Assembly: GCF_002797755.1 (NCBI RefSeq)
Contig: NZ_PGFI01000011.1
Span: 682,001-746,000, forward strand
Reading direction: 5' to 3'
Source of the DNA: Brevirhabdus pacifica
GTDB taxonomy: Bacteria > Pseudomonadota > Alphaproteobacteria > Rhodobacterales > Rhodobacteraceae
Length of the DNA stretch: 64,000 nucleotides
A program made the position numbers and the translations under genes. A model generated the notes under the pieces. The model saw nothing but the letters and a program-made list of their open reading frames with translations, was not told the DNA's origin and ran no database searches. Numbering within the stretch: the stretch's first letter is position 1; every line of letters begins with the position of its first letter. Shown here one piece after another: positions 26,146-34,985 of this stretch.

Positions 26146-27149
26146 TGGACGAGGAATACACAGACGAGATGGACGATGACGAGGACGAGACCGTCCTTGT
26201 CGATCGCGTCCCGAAGAAGCCCCCCCGCGACCTGACGGTCGAGGAGGAGATCATCCACAAGGCGCGGTCGAATTTCGACCAGCTTCCCATGCTCGAAGTG
26301 GTCTTCGACCGCTTCGCCCTGTCGCTGGGCGCCGCGCTGAAAAGCTATACCTCGACGGGAACGGACGTGGCGATCGCCTCGATCGACTACATGTCCTGCG
26401 GCGACGCGCTGGACAGCCTGCCGTCGCCCGGTTTCCTTGTGATGACCAACGCCCGGCCCTGGGACGGGCGGCTGTTGCTGGCGCTCAACACGGACCTGCT
26501 GTTCTCGACGCTGGAGCTGATGCTGGGGGGCCGTTCGATCCGGCCGCGCCCGCAGACGCCGCGATTCTTCACCATGATCGAGAAACGCGTGGGCGCCCGC
26601 GTGGCCGAGATCATCTTGGCCGAAATGGCCGAGGCCTTTGCCACCCTCGCAGACGTGCAGTTCGTCATCGAAGAGCTGGAGAACAACCCGCGCTCGACCA
26701 TCCTGGCGCCACCGGCCAGCCCGTGCGTGAAGATCACCCTCGACGTGATGCTTGATGACCGGGGCGGCCAGATCTCGGTCCTGATCCCCCACGCCACGCT
26801 GGAGCCCGTTCGCGGCTTGCTTTCCCAGGTCTTCCTGGGCGGGCAGCTGGGCGGCGACCAGAACTGGCGCAACAGCCTCAAGCACCTGCTGAGCGACACG
26901 CCCGTCAGCCTTGAGGCGATCCTGACCGAGGTCAACCTGCCGATGACGGATGTCCTGCGCTGGGCGCCGGGCCAGACCCTCGACCTGGGCATCAACGTCG
27001 ACCACATGCCGCGCGTGACCTGCAGCGGCCACGAGATGTTCCGCGGCGCCATGGGGCGTTGCCGGAACGGGGCGGTCGCGCTGCGCATCGTCACCGAAAC
27101 CGATCCCGACCCCGAAGAGACCCCTGCCGACGACGGAGCACCGACATGA
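26142..27149 (+). CDS. fliM: flagellar motor switch protein FliM
   Basis: 335 residues. The middle domain has LDSLPSPGFLVMTNARPWDG and LFSTLELMLGG, followed by MIEKRVGARVAEIILAEMAE. The SpoA domain is near residues 240-320 (LEAILTEVNLPMTDVLRWAP). FliM is the central C-ring protein. The usual N-terminal CheY-P-binding peptide (consensus around SQxEIDALL) is not visible; instead the first 20 residues are strongly acidic (EMDDDEDETVLVD). It overlaps fliL and the next gene by 4 bases each. Confidence 0.93.
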   Translation: MMDEEYTDEMDDDEDETVLVDRVPKKPPRDLTVEEEIIHKARSNFDQLPMLEVVFDRFALSLGAALKSYTSTGTDVAIASIDYMSCGDALDSLPSPGFLVMTNARPWDGRLLLALNTDLLFSTLELMLGGRSIRPRPQTPRFFTMIEKRVGARVAEIILAEMAEAFATLADVQFVIEELENNPRSTILAPPASPCVKITLDVMLDDRGGQISVLIPHATLEPVRGLLSQVFLGGQLGGDQNWRNSLKHLLSDTPVSLEAILTEVNLPMTDVLRWAPGQTLDLGINVDHMPRVTCSGHEMFRGAMGRCRNGAVALRIVTETDPDPEETPADDGAPT

Positions 27150-27667
27150 CAATGCTTATCGACACGATGATCCTGGCCCTTCTTGCCGGCACGCTCGCTT
27201 ACGCTTTTCTGGTCGATCGGCGCGTCCGGCGGCTGATGAGTGTGCTGCATGAGTTGCAGCCGATGGTCGGGGAATTCTCGGCCGCGGTCGACAAGTCCCA
27301 ATCCTCGGTCGCGGCCCTGCGCGACGCGACGCGCGATCTGTCTCCGGCCGAGCCTGCCCGCGTTCGCACGGCGCCCCAATCGCCGGCGCGCGTGCCTTCT
27401 CAGCAGGCGGGCCAGAATGGGGGCCCGACTTCCGCACAGCCCGCCGTGCGGGCCGCCAAGCCGGCCGCTACCCGCGATGACGCCCCGGCCGAAAGCCGGG
27501 GGCAAGGGTCCGCCGAGGGTGCCGAGCCCAGCGAGGGTGAGGCCGCCGCCGCCGTCTTCAGCTCGCGCCGCGCGGCCGAGCGGCCCAGCTTCGGTGCCAG
27601 CCGCGTCACCGACAAGGCCGACATGGTGCGCGGCTTCTTCGACGCGATCCGCGCCCGCGAGGCATGA
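27146..27667 (+). CDS. DUF6468-like small membrane protein of flagellar cluster
   Basis: 173 residues. One N-terminal membrane segment (LIDTMILALLAGTLAYAFLV) is followed by a short helix and a Pro/Ala-rich, probably disordered middle (residues 60-140). A conserved-looking end has ADMVRGFFDAIRAREA. The fliM-x-motE setting and the plan fit the DUF6468 proteins found between these genes in alphaproteobacteria. Function unknown. It overlaps fliM and motE by 4 bases each, so it is tightly coupled to motor genes. Confidence 0.7.
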   Translation: MTMLIDTMILALLAGTLAYAFLVDRRVRRLMSVLHELQPMVGEFSAAVDKSQSSVAALRDATRDLSPAEPARVRTAPQSPARVPSQQAGQNGGPTSAQPAVRAAKPAATRDDAPAESRGQGSAEGAEPSEGEAAAAVFSSRRAAERPSFGASRVTDKADMVRGFFDAIRAREA

Positions 27668-28329
27668 TGCTCAGGTCCTTCCTCTCCCGCCTTGATCCGC
27701 GCTTCAAGCCGCGCCCCAGCCACCTGCTGATCGGGGGGCTGGCGCTGGTCGGCGGCCTGAAGGCCGTCGACGTGATCGGCGAACTGGTTCCCGGCGCGGA
27801 CCATGTCCCCGCCGGCGCGGCCCAGGCCCAGACGGTGCCGCCCAAGCCCGGCGCGCCCTCGGGTGTGCCCGTGCCCGCCAGCCTGCCGGATTCTTGCCCG
27901 GTTCCCGAAGAGCTGCTGTCGGCGATCCGGACCGAGCGCGAACTGCTGGCCGACCAGAAAGATGCGTTGTCGCAGCGGCGGGCCGAGATCGACCTGGCTG
28001 AGGAGAAGCTGCGGATCGAGACCGCGCGGCTGACCGAGCTGAAGACCGCGCTCGAGGCGCTTATGAACAAGGTCGAGACGGCCGAGGGCGAGGACGTCAA
28101 CCGGCTGGTCAAGCTCTATACCAACATGAAGCCCGCCGATGCCGCCCAGATCATGAACGAGATCGACATCTCGGTCGCCGTCACCGTCCTGGGCCAGATG
28201 CCCGAGCGGGACGCGGGCCCGATCATGGCGCGGCTTTCGATGGCCCGCGCGCGGGCGGTGTCGAAGATCATCCTGGAACGTTCCAAGCTGCCGGGCGACC
28301 AGGACCTTAACGGTATCGTGCTTCAGTAA
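27664..28329 (+). CDS. motE: MotE-like flagellar motor chaperone
   Basis: 221 residues. A membrane/signal segment (LLIGGLALVGGLKAVDVIGE) is near residue 25, then a Pro-rich linker and a coiled coil (ALSQRRAEIDLAEEKLRIET). The C-terminal MgtE_N-like domain has LYTNMKPADAAQIMNEID and RLSMARARAVSKIILE. In rhizobia MotE is a periplasmic chaperone for MotC. No motC was recognised, though the exported helical protein at 9357 is a possible analogue. It is the last gene of the fliL unit; a terminator follows. Confidence 0.8.
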   Translation: MMLRSFLSRLDPRFKPRPSHLLIGGLALVGGLKAVDVIGELVPGADHVPAGAAQAQTVPPKPGAPSGVPVPASLPDSCPVPEELLSAIRTERELLADQKDALSQRRAEIDLAEEKLRIETARLTELKTALEALMNKVETAEGEDVNRLVKLYTNMKPADAAQIMNEIDISVAVTVLGQMPERDAGPIMARLSMARARAVSKIILERSKLPGDQDLNGIVLQ

Positions 28330-28358
28330 CGCGCCGCCCGGCCCCTCGAACCATTTAC

Positions 28359-28389
28359 CCCCGCCCGGCCCGGCCGCGGCGGGGATTTT
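28359..28389 (+). terminator. intrinsic terminator after motE
   Basis: CCCCGCC at 28359-28365 pairs with GGCGGGG at 28378-28384, followed by ATTTT. It lies 30 bases after the motE stop and before convergent flhB. Confidence 0.75.
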
Positions 28390-28508
28390 CGTATGCCGTG
28401 CCTGGGGATGCCGCGCGCCTGCACGGGCGGCATACTTCGCGATCAGGGGATGGAAGAGCGGGCCGGAACAATGGGCGGGCTAAGGCGCTACCTTCGCTGG
28501 TCTGTCCC

Positions 28509-29630
28509 TCAATCCTCGCGCAGGGCCGAGCCGCTGGGCGGCTTGCGGCGGATGTTGCGCTTGAGGTCCATCACGTAGCCGATGATCTCGGCCACGGCTT
28601 GCCAGTGCTCCACAGGCACGGGCTGGTCCAGTTCGACCACGGCATGCAGGGCGCGGGCCAGGGGGCGGTTCTCGACCAGGGGCACCTCGGCCTCGCGCGC
28701 CAATTTGCGGATCTGCAGGGCCACCGCATCCATACCCTTGGCGACGCAGACAGGCGCGTGATCGACCCCGGGCTGGTAACGCAGGGCGACGGCATAATGG
28801 GTGGGGTTGGTCAGCACCACCGTCGCCGTCGGGACGGCCACGGCGATGCGCTGACGGGCACGCTCGCGGCGGATCTCGGCCCGGCGTCCGCGCATCTGCG
28901 GATCGCCCTCGCTGTCCTTCACCTCGTCCTTGATCTCCTTGAGGCTCATCCGCTGCTTCTTCATCCACTGGAAACGCTTCCACAGGATGTCGCCGATCGC
29001 GACCGGAACCAGAAAGACCGACGCCCCGATCAGCAGGATGGCGGCGTAGCGCGAAATATAGCTCAGGATCTGCTCGGGCAGGAAACCTTCCGCCTCCCAT
29101 ATGCCGGTGACGGCGTTGCGGGCGACGAAGACGGTGATTGTGGCCACGACAAGCACCTTGGTGACGTTCTTGAGGAACTCGACCAGGCTGTCGGGAGAGA
29201 AGAGCTTCTTGAACCCCGACCAGGGGTTGAGCTTGTTGAACTTCGGCTTGATCCGCTCTGCGCTGACGACCGTCTCGCCCTGGATCAGGACGCCGAACAT
29301 CGCGGCCAGCACCATCAACAGCATGGCCGGCCCCAAGATCACACCCAGCCCCGTCGCCAGCGACCACAGCACCCCGCCCAGGTCGCGCAGGCCGCTGCGG
29401 CCGGTGCCGACCTCGATCTGACCCGCGCCGGCAAAGATCTCGCCCAGGGCGTCAGACAGTTTCGGAAGCGCCGCCGGCAGCAGGAAGGTCACCAGCACGA
29501 ACAGCGAGAAGACGACCATCATGTTGCCCGTTTCGCGGGAACTGGGAACGTCGCCTTTCTTGCGCGCCTTGCGCAGCTTCTGCTCCGTCGGTTCCTCTGT
29601 CTTTGAACTCTTGTCCTCGTCGTTGGCCAT
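28509..29630 (-). CDS. flhB: flagellar export switch protein FlhB
   Basis: 373 residues. The N-terminus has SSKTEEPTEQKLRKARKKGD, then four membrane segments. The cytoplasmic domain has the self-cleaving NPTH motif (VLTNPTHYAVALRY, near residue 280). FlhB switches substrate class after FliK reports hook length. It is the last gene of the leftward flgB-to-flhB unit, 12 bases after fliR. Confidence 0.97.
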   Translation of the reverse strand: MANDEDKSSKTEEPTEQKLRKARKKGDVPSSRETGNMMVVFSLFVLVTFLLPAALPKLSDALGEIFAGAGQIEVGTGRSGLRDLGGVLWSLATGLGVILGPAMLLMVLAAMFGVLIQGETVVSAERIKPKFNKLNPWSGFKKLFSPDSLVEFLKNVTKVLVVATITVFVARNAVTGIWEAEGFLPEQILSYISRYAAILLIGASVFLVPVAIGDILWKRFQWMKKQRMSLKEIKDEVKDSEGDPQMRGRRAEIRRERARQRIAVAVPTATVVLTNPTHYAVALRYQPGVDHAPVCVAKGMDAVALQIRKLAREAEVPLVENRPLARALHAVVELDQPVPVEHWQAVAEIIGYVMDLKRNIRRKPPSGSALRED

Positions 29631-29642
29631 GGATGCCCCCGA

Positions 29643-30410
29643 TCAGAAGGAAAAGCCGCTGCCGAACCAGACGGCGAAACCGTCGAGAAAGGCGCGCAGG
29701 ACATGGGGTGCGGCGACGACCAGCACGAAAAGCCCGGTGCCGATCAGCACCGGGGCGGCGACAAAGAAGACCGGCAGATTCGGCATCATCCGGTTGGCGA
29801 GGCCAAGGCCCGCGTTCAGCACCAGGCCCATCACGTAGAAGGGCGCGGAAAGGCCGATGCCGATATAGAAGCTTCGGGCAGCGGCGCGGATGCTCTGCTC
29901 GGCCAGGTCGCCGGGCATGATGCGGCCCAGGGGAAACACCTCATATGAGAGCATCAGCGCGCCGATCATCACGTGGTGGAGGTCGGTCGCGAAGATCAGG
30001 GTAATTCCCGCCATCATCAGCACGCTTGCCAGCAGGGTCGCCCCCTCGAAGCTGCCGGTGTTGGGCGCGAAGGCGTTGGCCAGGCCCGACACCATCCCCA
30101 CCTGATAGCCGACCATCTGCAGCGCGCTCATCAGCACCCGCGCCGTCAGGCCGATCCAGAGGCCGATCGTCACCTCCTTGGCCAGCAAGGCCAGGATTTC
30201 CACCGGCTCGTCCAGGTTCTGGGGGCCGACAGGGGCCGCGGGGGCCAGCGCGATGCTCATCAGCACGGCAAAGGCCAGCCGGTGGCGCATGGGGAACATC
30301 GATTCGCCAAAGCCCGGCAGGAACATCAGCACCGAGCCCAGCCGCGCGAAGACCGTGAACATTCCCAGCAACTCGGCGGAGAGGGCGGCCGGCAGGGTGA
30401 TGCCGCCCAT
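29643..30410 (-). CDS. fliR: flagellar export gate protein FliR
   Basis: 255 residues from ATG at 30410, directly after the flhA stop. Six hydrophobic segments are visible, with FARLGSVLMFLPGFGESMFP near the start and GATLLASVLMMAGITLIFAT in the middle. The plan matches FliR, the fifth-symmetry-breaking subunit of the FliPQR gate. A longer frame upstream runs into flhA and is rejected. Confidence 0.94.
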   Translation of the reverse strand: MGGITLPAALSAELLGMFTVFARLGSVLMFLPGFGESMFPMRHRLAFAVLMSIALAPAAPVGPQNLDEPVEILALLAKEVTIGLWIGLTARVLMSALQMVGYQVGMVSGLANAFAPNTGSFEGATLLASVLMMAGITLIFATDLHHVMIGALMLSYEVFPLGRIMPGDLAEQSIRAAARSFYIGIGLSAPFYVMGLVLNAGLGLANRMMPNLPVFFVAAPVLIGTGLFVLVVAAPHVLRAFLDGFAVWFGSGFSF

Positions 30411-30412
30411 TC

Positions 30413-32557
30413 TCAGCCGCCGATCGTGGTGACGGTGCGCAGCGAGGCCTTGCGGTGCACCTCGTTGTGGGAAATCACCTGGGTGATCGGGCTGACCCGC
30501 TCCAGCATGGAGCGCACGAAGCTGCGCACCTCGGGGGCCACCAGGATGGCGGGCCACTGGTCCTGGGCCGCGAATTTCTGGATCTCCTGGCGGACCTGGA
30601 GCACGAATTCCTGCACCCGCTGGGGCGACATCAGGAAGCTCTTGTCGTCGCCGTTGACGCGCACGGCCTCGTTGAACTCCGCCTCCCAGGCGGGGGACAT
30701 GACCATCACCGGCACGAAGCCGTTGGCGTCGGTCAGCGCGTGGCAGATCTGGTTGGCCAGTCGGCGGCGCACATGCTCGGTGATGGCGGTCACGTTCGAG
30801 GTGTTGCGCCCGACCTCGGCGATGGCCTCGACGATCAGGGGCAGGTTGCGGATCGACAGTCGCTCGATCAGCAGTGCCTGAAGCACGTGCTGCACCAGGA
30901 TGGCGGGCGAATTCGACGACAGGTCGGTGATCAGCTTCTGGTATTCGCGGTCCAGCCCCTCGATCAGGGTCTGGGTCGCGCCATAGGTCAGAAGCTCGGG
31001 CATATGCTCTTTCAGCACCTCGGTCAGGTGGGTGGCGATGACGCTTTCGGGGTCGACCACCGTGTAGCCGCGATTCTCGGCCTCGATGGCGTTCGCCTGG
31101 TCGACCCAGACGGCATCCAGGCCGAAGGTCGGCTCCTTGCAGCGTTCGCCGGGCAGGTCGATGGGCGTCTCGGCGGGGTTGATGACCATCATGGCCCCCG
31201 GTCGCACCTCGCCGCGCACGACCTCGACCCCCTGGACCGAGATCGCATAGGCATGTGCGGGCAGGCCCGGTTCATCCTTGATGCGGACCTGGGGCATGAC
31301 GAAGCCGTAGTCGCGGGCGAAGAGGTTGCGCAGGCTCTTGATCTTGCCGGGCAGGGCGGCTGTGGGATCGTTGATCAGCGGCACGATGGCGCTGCCCAGT
31401 TCCAGCCGCATGTCGTCCAGCTTCAGCGCGTCGCTCAGGTCGTTCTCGTCAGGTTTGGCATCGGCGGTCTTCTTGGCGCTGGCCTCGGCGGCGGCGCTGG
31501 CGGTGGCGCGGGCGGTGCGGCGCTGCATCACGTAGCCCAGCCCGCTCATCATCGCGGCCAGCACCAGGAACACGGCCAGCGGAAAGCCCGGAAGCGTGCC
31601 GATCGCCAGCAGCAGGCCGGCGGCCATGTAGAGGGCTTTCGGGAATTTGCCCAGCTGGGCCAGGATCGCCTCGTTTGCGGCGCCCTCGGTGCCGCTTTTG
31701 GTGACCAGCAGGCCCGCGGTCATCGAGACGATCAGCGCGGGGATCTGGCTGACCAGCCCGTCACCAATGGTCAGGACGGTGTAGACATTGGCGGCCTCGG
31801 ACATGCTCAGCCCGTATTGGGCCACCCCGATCAGGATGCCGCCGACCACGTTTATCAGCGTGATGATGATGCCCGCGACCGCATCGCCGCGCACGAATTT
31901 CGACGCACCGTCCATGGCGCCGAAGAACTTGCTTTCGTCCTCCAGCTCCTTGCGGCGGCTGCGGGCCTGTTCCTCGTCGATGAGGCCGGCGCCCAGGTCG
32001 GCGTCGATCGCCATCTGCTTGCCGGGCATGGCATCCAGCGAGAAGCGGGCCGAGACCTCGGCGATGCGGGTCGAGCCCTTGGTGATGACGACGAAGTTAA
32101 TGACCACGAGGATCGCGAAGATCACGATGCCGATGACGAAATTGCCCGCCACGATGAAGCGCGAGAAGCCTTCGATGACGCCACCCGCGGCGCCCGTGCC
32201 GGTGTGCCCCTCGCTGAGGATCAGGCGGGTCGAGGCCACGTTCAGCGACAGGCGCAGAAGGGTCACGACCAGCAAGAGCGTCGGGAAAGAGTTGAATTCC
32301 AGCGGCTTGGGGATCCACAGCGCCACCATCAGGATCAGCACCGAGACCGAAAGCGAGATCGCGAGCCCGAGGTCCAGCACCATCGGCGGCAGTGGCACGA
32401 ACAGCATCGCCAGCACCAGCGTGATGCCGATGGCAAAGCCGACGTCGCGGTTGGCTAGGCCCACGGCCTTCCAGCTGTCGCCACGGCGCGCACCGCCCAC
32501 CGGCGAGACGGCGGCGGTGGCGGAAACCGGGGCGGGGCGGGAGATTTCGGTGCTCAT
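30413..32557 (-). CDS. flhA: flagellar export gate protein FlhA
   Basis: 714 residues, full length. The N-terminal half has eight membrane segments with FVPLPPMVLDLGLAISLSVS and the FHIPEP-region motifs NFVVITKGSTRIAEVSARFS and LDAMPGKQMAIDADLGAGLI. The C-terminal cytoplasmic domain (about 370-714) forms the substrate-docking nonamer. It is the largest export-gate subunit and couples proton flow to export. It is 13 bases after sltF. Confidence 0.97.
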   Translation of the reverse strand: MSTEISRPAPVSATAAVSPVGGARRGDSWKAVGLANRDVGFAIGITLVLAMLFVPLPPMVLDLGLAISLSVSVLILMVALWIPKPLEFNSFPTLLLVVTLLRLSLNVASTRLILSEGHTGTGAAGGVIEGFSRFIVAGNFVIGIVIFAILVVINFVVITKGSTRIAEVSARFSLDAMPGKQMAIDADLGAGLIDEEQARSRRKELEDESKFFGAMDGASKFVRGDAVAGIIITLINVVGGILIGVAQYGLSMSEAANVYTVLTIGDGLVSQIPALIVSMTAGLLVTKSGTEGAANEAILAQLGKFPKALYMAAGLLLAIGTLPGFPLAVFLVLAAMMSGLGYVMQRRTARATASAAAEASAKKTADAKPDENDLSDALKLDDMRLELGSAIVPLINDPTAALPGKIKSLRNLFARDYGFVMPQVRIKDEPGLPAHAYAISVQGVEVVRGEVRPGAMMVINPAETPIDLPGERCKEPTFGLDAVWVDQANAIEAENRGYTVVDPESVIATHLTEVLKEHMPELLTYGATQTLIEGLDREYQKLITDLSSNSPAILVQHVLQALLIERLSIRNLPLIVEAIAEVGRNTSNVTAITEHVRRRLANQICHALTDANGFVPVMVMSPAWEAEFNEAVRVNGDDKSFLMSPQRVQEFVLQVRQEIQKFAAQDQWPAILVAPEVRSFVRSMLERVSPITQVISHNEVHRKASLRTVTTIGG

Positions 32558-32570
32558 CTGGGTGCCAAGC

Positions 32571-33449
32571 TCATGACGCGGGTTGGAAGACGGGAAGGAC
32601 GGGCTGGATGTCGGCGCGGCTGTAGATCCCGCGCCGTCCGCCGGACAGGTGCGCGGACCACAGCGGGCCCGTGTCGGGGGGCAGCTCGGGCGCCCGCTCG
32701 GCCATCATCTCGGGGCTCCGGTCAGGGGCGAAATCCCCGCCGCCCTGGGTATTCGCAAGGGCGCGGAACCCGGCGATCCGCTCGTTGGCGACGGCCACGT
32801 TCCGCTCCAGCGAGGCCAGATAGATCTCGCGCTTTTCGGGGGTGAAGCTGTGGTAGGAGCCCGCCGCCAGGCGCCAGTCGCCGGTCTTCTCGTAAAGACC
32901 CTTCAGGAAGCGCGCCGCGTAATCGACGTTGCGGCGCGGGTCGAACCCGTCCTCAAGACGGGCGAACGCGTCGGGGTGCCAGCGCAGGTTGATCTGAAGG
33001 CACCCCACGTCGATCGATTCTACTCCCTGGGCCAGCCGCTCGCGCACCCATCCGGCCGCCGCCACGCCGTTGTTGAACAGCCGGCCCTCGCCGGCGGCGT
33101 TGACGGCCCAGGGCCAGACGGTCAGCTCTCCCTCGCGGCGGGTCCCGGCCTCTTGCAGGCCGATGCCCAGCAGGATGTTGTCGGGAATGTTGTGGCGCAG
33201 CTGCGCGAGGAGGATCTCGCGCACGCAGGCGCCGCGCGCCCAGCCCTCGCCGCCGTTGCCGCCGAGGGCGCCGTCGCCCGGGGCGCGGGCCACGGCGGCG
33301 GGCACGCTGCGCGCGATGGGGGTGGCGGGGGCATAGAACCCGTCCCAACCCGCCTGGGCGGGGGTGGCAGGCGGCAGGGCAAGGGCGAGGGCCAGGCCAA
33401 GGGCGCCAAGCGGCCGGCGAACGAGGGGCAGGGCGCGCGTGCCCCTCAT
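32571..33449 (-). CDS. sltF: SltF-like flagellar lytic transglycosylase
   Basis: 292 residues from ATG at 33449; the longer frame upstream is fliQ read out of frame. A Sec signal peptide (LGALGLALALALPPATPAQA) is followed by a goose-lysozyme/SLT-like domain. It has NILLGIGLQEAGTRREGELT, whose Glu is the likely catalytic residue, then VWPWAVNAAGEGRLF and DVGCLQINLRWHPDAF. In Rhodobacter SltF opens peptidoglycan for the rod and is recruited by FlgJ. It overlaps fliQ by 4 bases. Confidence 0.9.
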   Translation of the reverse strand: MRGTRALPLVRRPLGALGLALALALPPATPAQAGWDGFYAPATPIARSVPAAVARAPGDGALGGNGGEGWARGACVREILLAQLRHNIPDNILLGIGLQEAGTRREGELTVWPWAVNAAGEGRLFNNGVAAAGWVRERLAQGVESIDVGCLQINLRWHPDAFARLEDGFDPRRNVDYAARFLKGLYEKTGDWRLAAGSYHSFTPEKREIYLASLERNVAVANERIAGFRALANTQGGGDFAPDRSPEMMAERAPELPPDTGPLWSAHLSGGRRGIYSRADIQPVLPVFQPAS

Positions 33450-33715
33450 ACCGTGCCGCTCCCGATCAGGTCGAAGACTTTGTCGGAAAGTCCCGAAAGC
33501 GTGGCGTAGATCAACGGCAGCGACGCGATCAGCCCGATGAAGATCACGATGATCTTGGGCACGAATGTCAGGGTCATTTCCTGGATCTGGGTCAGGGCCT
33601 GGAAGAAGGCGATGGCAAGCCCGACGCCAAGGGCGAGGATCAGCACCGGGGCCGAGGCGAGCAGAACCACCCAAAGCGTGTCGGACAGGATCACATAGGT
33701 ATCGCTTGCTTCCAT
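33446..33715 (-). CDS. fliQ: flagellar export gate protein FliQ
   Basis: 89 residues with two membrane segments: LWVVLLASAPVLILALGVGL and IVIFIGLIASLPLIYATLSG. ALTQIQEMTLTFVPKI lies between them, as in all FliQ. Four copies join FliP5-FliR in the gate. It lies 40 bases after fliE and overlaps sltF. Confidence 0.97.
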   Translation of the reverse strand: MEASDTYVILSDTLWVVLLASAPVLILALGVGLAIAFFQALTQIQEMTLTFVPKIIVIFIGLIASLPLIYATLSGLSDKVFDLIGSGTV

Positions 33716-33755
33716 GGCCCCCTCCGCGCGGGCCGATCCTGTGCCGAAACCGGGC

Positions 33756-34085
33756 TCAGATCGGCATCCGCAGCACTTCCTTGTAGGCCTCGACCAGCTT
33801 GTCGCGCATGGTCACGGCCACCTTGACCGTGCTTTCCAGGGCGATGGTGCTCTCGATGACCGCCTGGGTCGAGACCTGGCCCGAGATCCCGGCCTGAACC
33901 GTGGCCTCGGCCTGGCGAGTGTCCTGAACGGCCTGGTTGGCCGCGTCGCGCAGGGCGTCGGCGAAGGTGGGCTTGGCGTCGGTGTCGGGGGCCTGGAGCG
34001 CATCGGGCCGGCTTTGCAGCGACTGGGAGGAGCGGTAGGCGTTGCGCGCCGCGCCGGAGGATATGATCGAGGTGAAATCAGCCAT
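33756..34085 (-). CDS. fliE: flagellar hook-basal body protein FliE
   Basis: 109 residues. The C-terminal half has QAVIESTIALESTVKVAVTM and RDKLVEAYKEVLRMPI, diagnostic of FliE. FliE joins the MS-ring and export gate to the rod. It is 11 bases after flgC. Confidence 0.95.
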   Translation of the reverse strand: MADFTSIISSGAARNAYRSSQSLQSRPDALQAPDTDAKPTFADALRDAANQAVQDTRQAEATVQAGISGQVSTQAVIESTIALESTVKVAVTMRDKLVEAYKEVLRMPI

Positions 34086-34096
34086 GGGTCAGCGCC

Positions 34097-34504
34097 TCAT
34101 TTCAGCATGTCGAGCAGGCGGTTGCGCATCTGGCGCCCGGCTTCGAGCATGTTGAGGTTGGCTTCGTAGCTGCGCGAGGCCTCGCGCATGTTGCTCATCT
34201 CGAGGATGGGATTCACGTTCGATGTCTTGACGTAGCCCTGTTCGTTGGCCGCCGGGTGGATCGGATCGTACACCAGCTGAAAGTCCGAGCTGTCGCGCGC
34301 GATCTCGGCCACGTCGACCCGCGATTCGCCTGCCTCGCCGACCATCTCCTGGAACGAAATGGTCTTGCGGCGATAGGGGTCGCCGCCCGGCTCGGCGCTG
34401 AGCGAGCCGGCGTTCGCGACGTTCTCGGACACCACCTTCAGGCGCTGGCCCTGGGCGTGCATGCCGCTGGCCGCGATCGAGGATATTGTCTTGAGCGGAT
34501 CCAT
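34097..34504 (-). CDS. flgC: flagellar proximal rod protein FlgC
   Basis: 135 residues. MDPLKTISSIAASGMHAQGQ and VVSENVANAGSLSAEPGGD form the N-terminal rod signature. VKTSNVNPILEMSNMREASR and SYEANLNMLEAGRQM form the C-terminal one. It lies between flgB and fliE. Confidence 0.97.
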   Translation of the reverse strand: MDPLKTISSIAASGMHAQGQRLKVVSENVANAGSLSAEPGGDPYRRKTISFQEMVGEAGESRVDVAEIARDSSDFQLVYDPIHPAANEQGYVKTSNVNPILEMSNMREASRSYEANLNMLEAGRQMRNRLLDMLK

Positions 34505-34518
34505 GGGTCAGCCTTTCC

Positions 34519-34917
34519 TTATCGACCGCCGGTGACCGAAAGGGTCAGCAGTTCGTAGCCCTTGCGGTAAAGCTGGGACGCCAGGCGGTAGTTCTCGGAG
34601 ATCTCGGCCGCCTTGATCGACTGCTGTTCCAGCACGACCGTGTTGCCGTCAAGCTTGGCCTCCCAGGCGACCTGATCCTCGTCCACGCGCATCCCGTCGC
34701 CGAAGGCATTCGAGCTGATGTGCTTGGGGTTGGTGGTCTGGGGGCCACCACCGCGGGTGGCCGCGTCGATCATCTCGGCGAAGGGGGAAACGTCACGCGC
34801 CTTGTATTCGGGCGTGTCGGCATTGGCCACGTTCTCGGCAACGACCTGTTGCCGGACACCCAGCCACTGCATCCGCTTCGACGCGATTTCAAAGAACGAC
34901 ATGGATTCGAGTTTCAT
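34519..34917 (-). CDS. flgB: flagellar proximal rod protein FlgB
   Basis: 132 residues. QQVVAENVANADTPEYKARD is the N-terminal signature, and the C-terminus has AAEISENYRLASQLYRKGYE. FlgB is a proximal rod subunit. It is the first gene of the long leftward unit flgB-flgC-fliE-fliQ-sltF-flhA-fliR-flhB. The promoter lies in the 68-base AT-rich gap shared with divergent fliI, which has a GAATAA/TTATTC inverted repeat (34944-34964). Confidence 0.95.
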   Translation of the reverse strand: MKLESMSFFEIASKRMQWLGVRQQVVAENVANADTPEYKARDVSPFAEMIDAATRGGGPQTTNPKHISSNAFGDGMRVDEDQVAWEAKLDGNTVVLEQQSIKAAEISENYRLASQLYRKGYELLTLSVTGGR

Positions 34918-34985
34918 GCACAGATCCCTTTCTTCAGGATCAAGAATAACATATGTATTTATTCATGGCTACCCGGGATTAATCC

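Noticed and set aside
30455-32458. 667-residue open frame antisense to flhA, His/Gln-rich
   Set aside because: It is the mirror of flhA codons in a GC-rich gene; its composition is unlike a protein and flhA is intact and well conserved.
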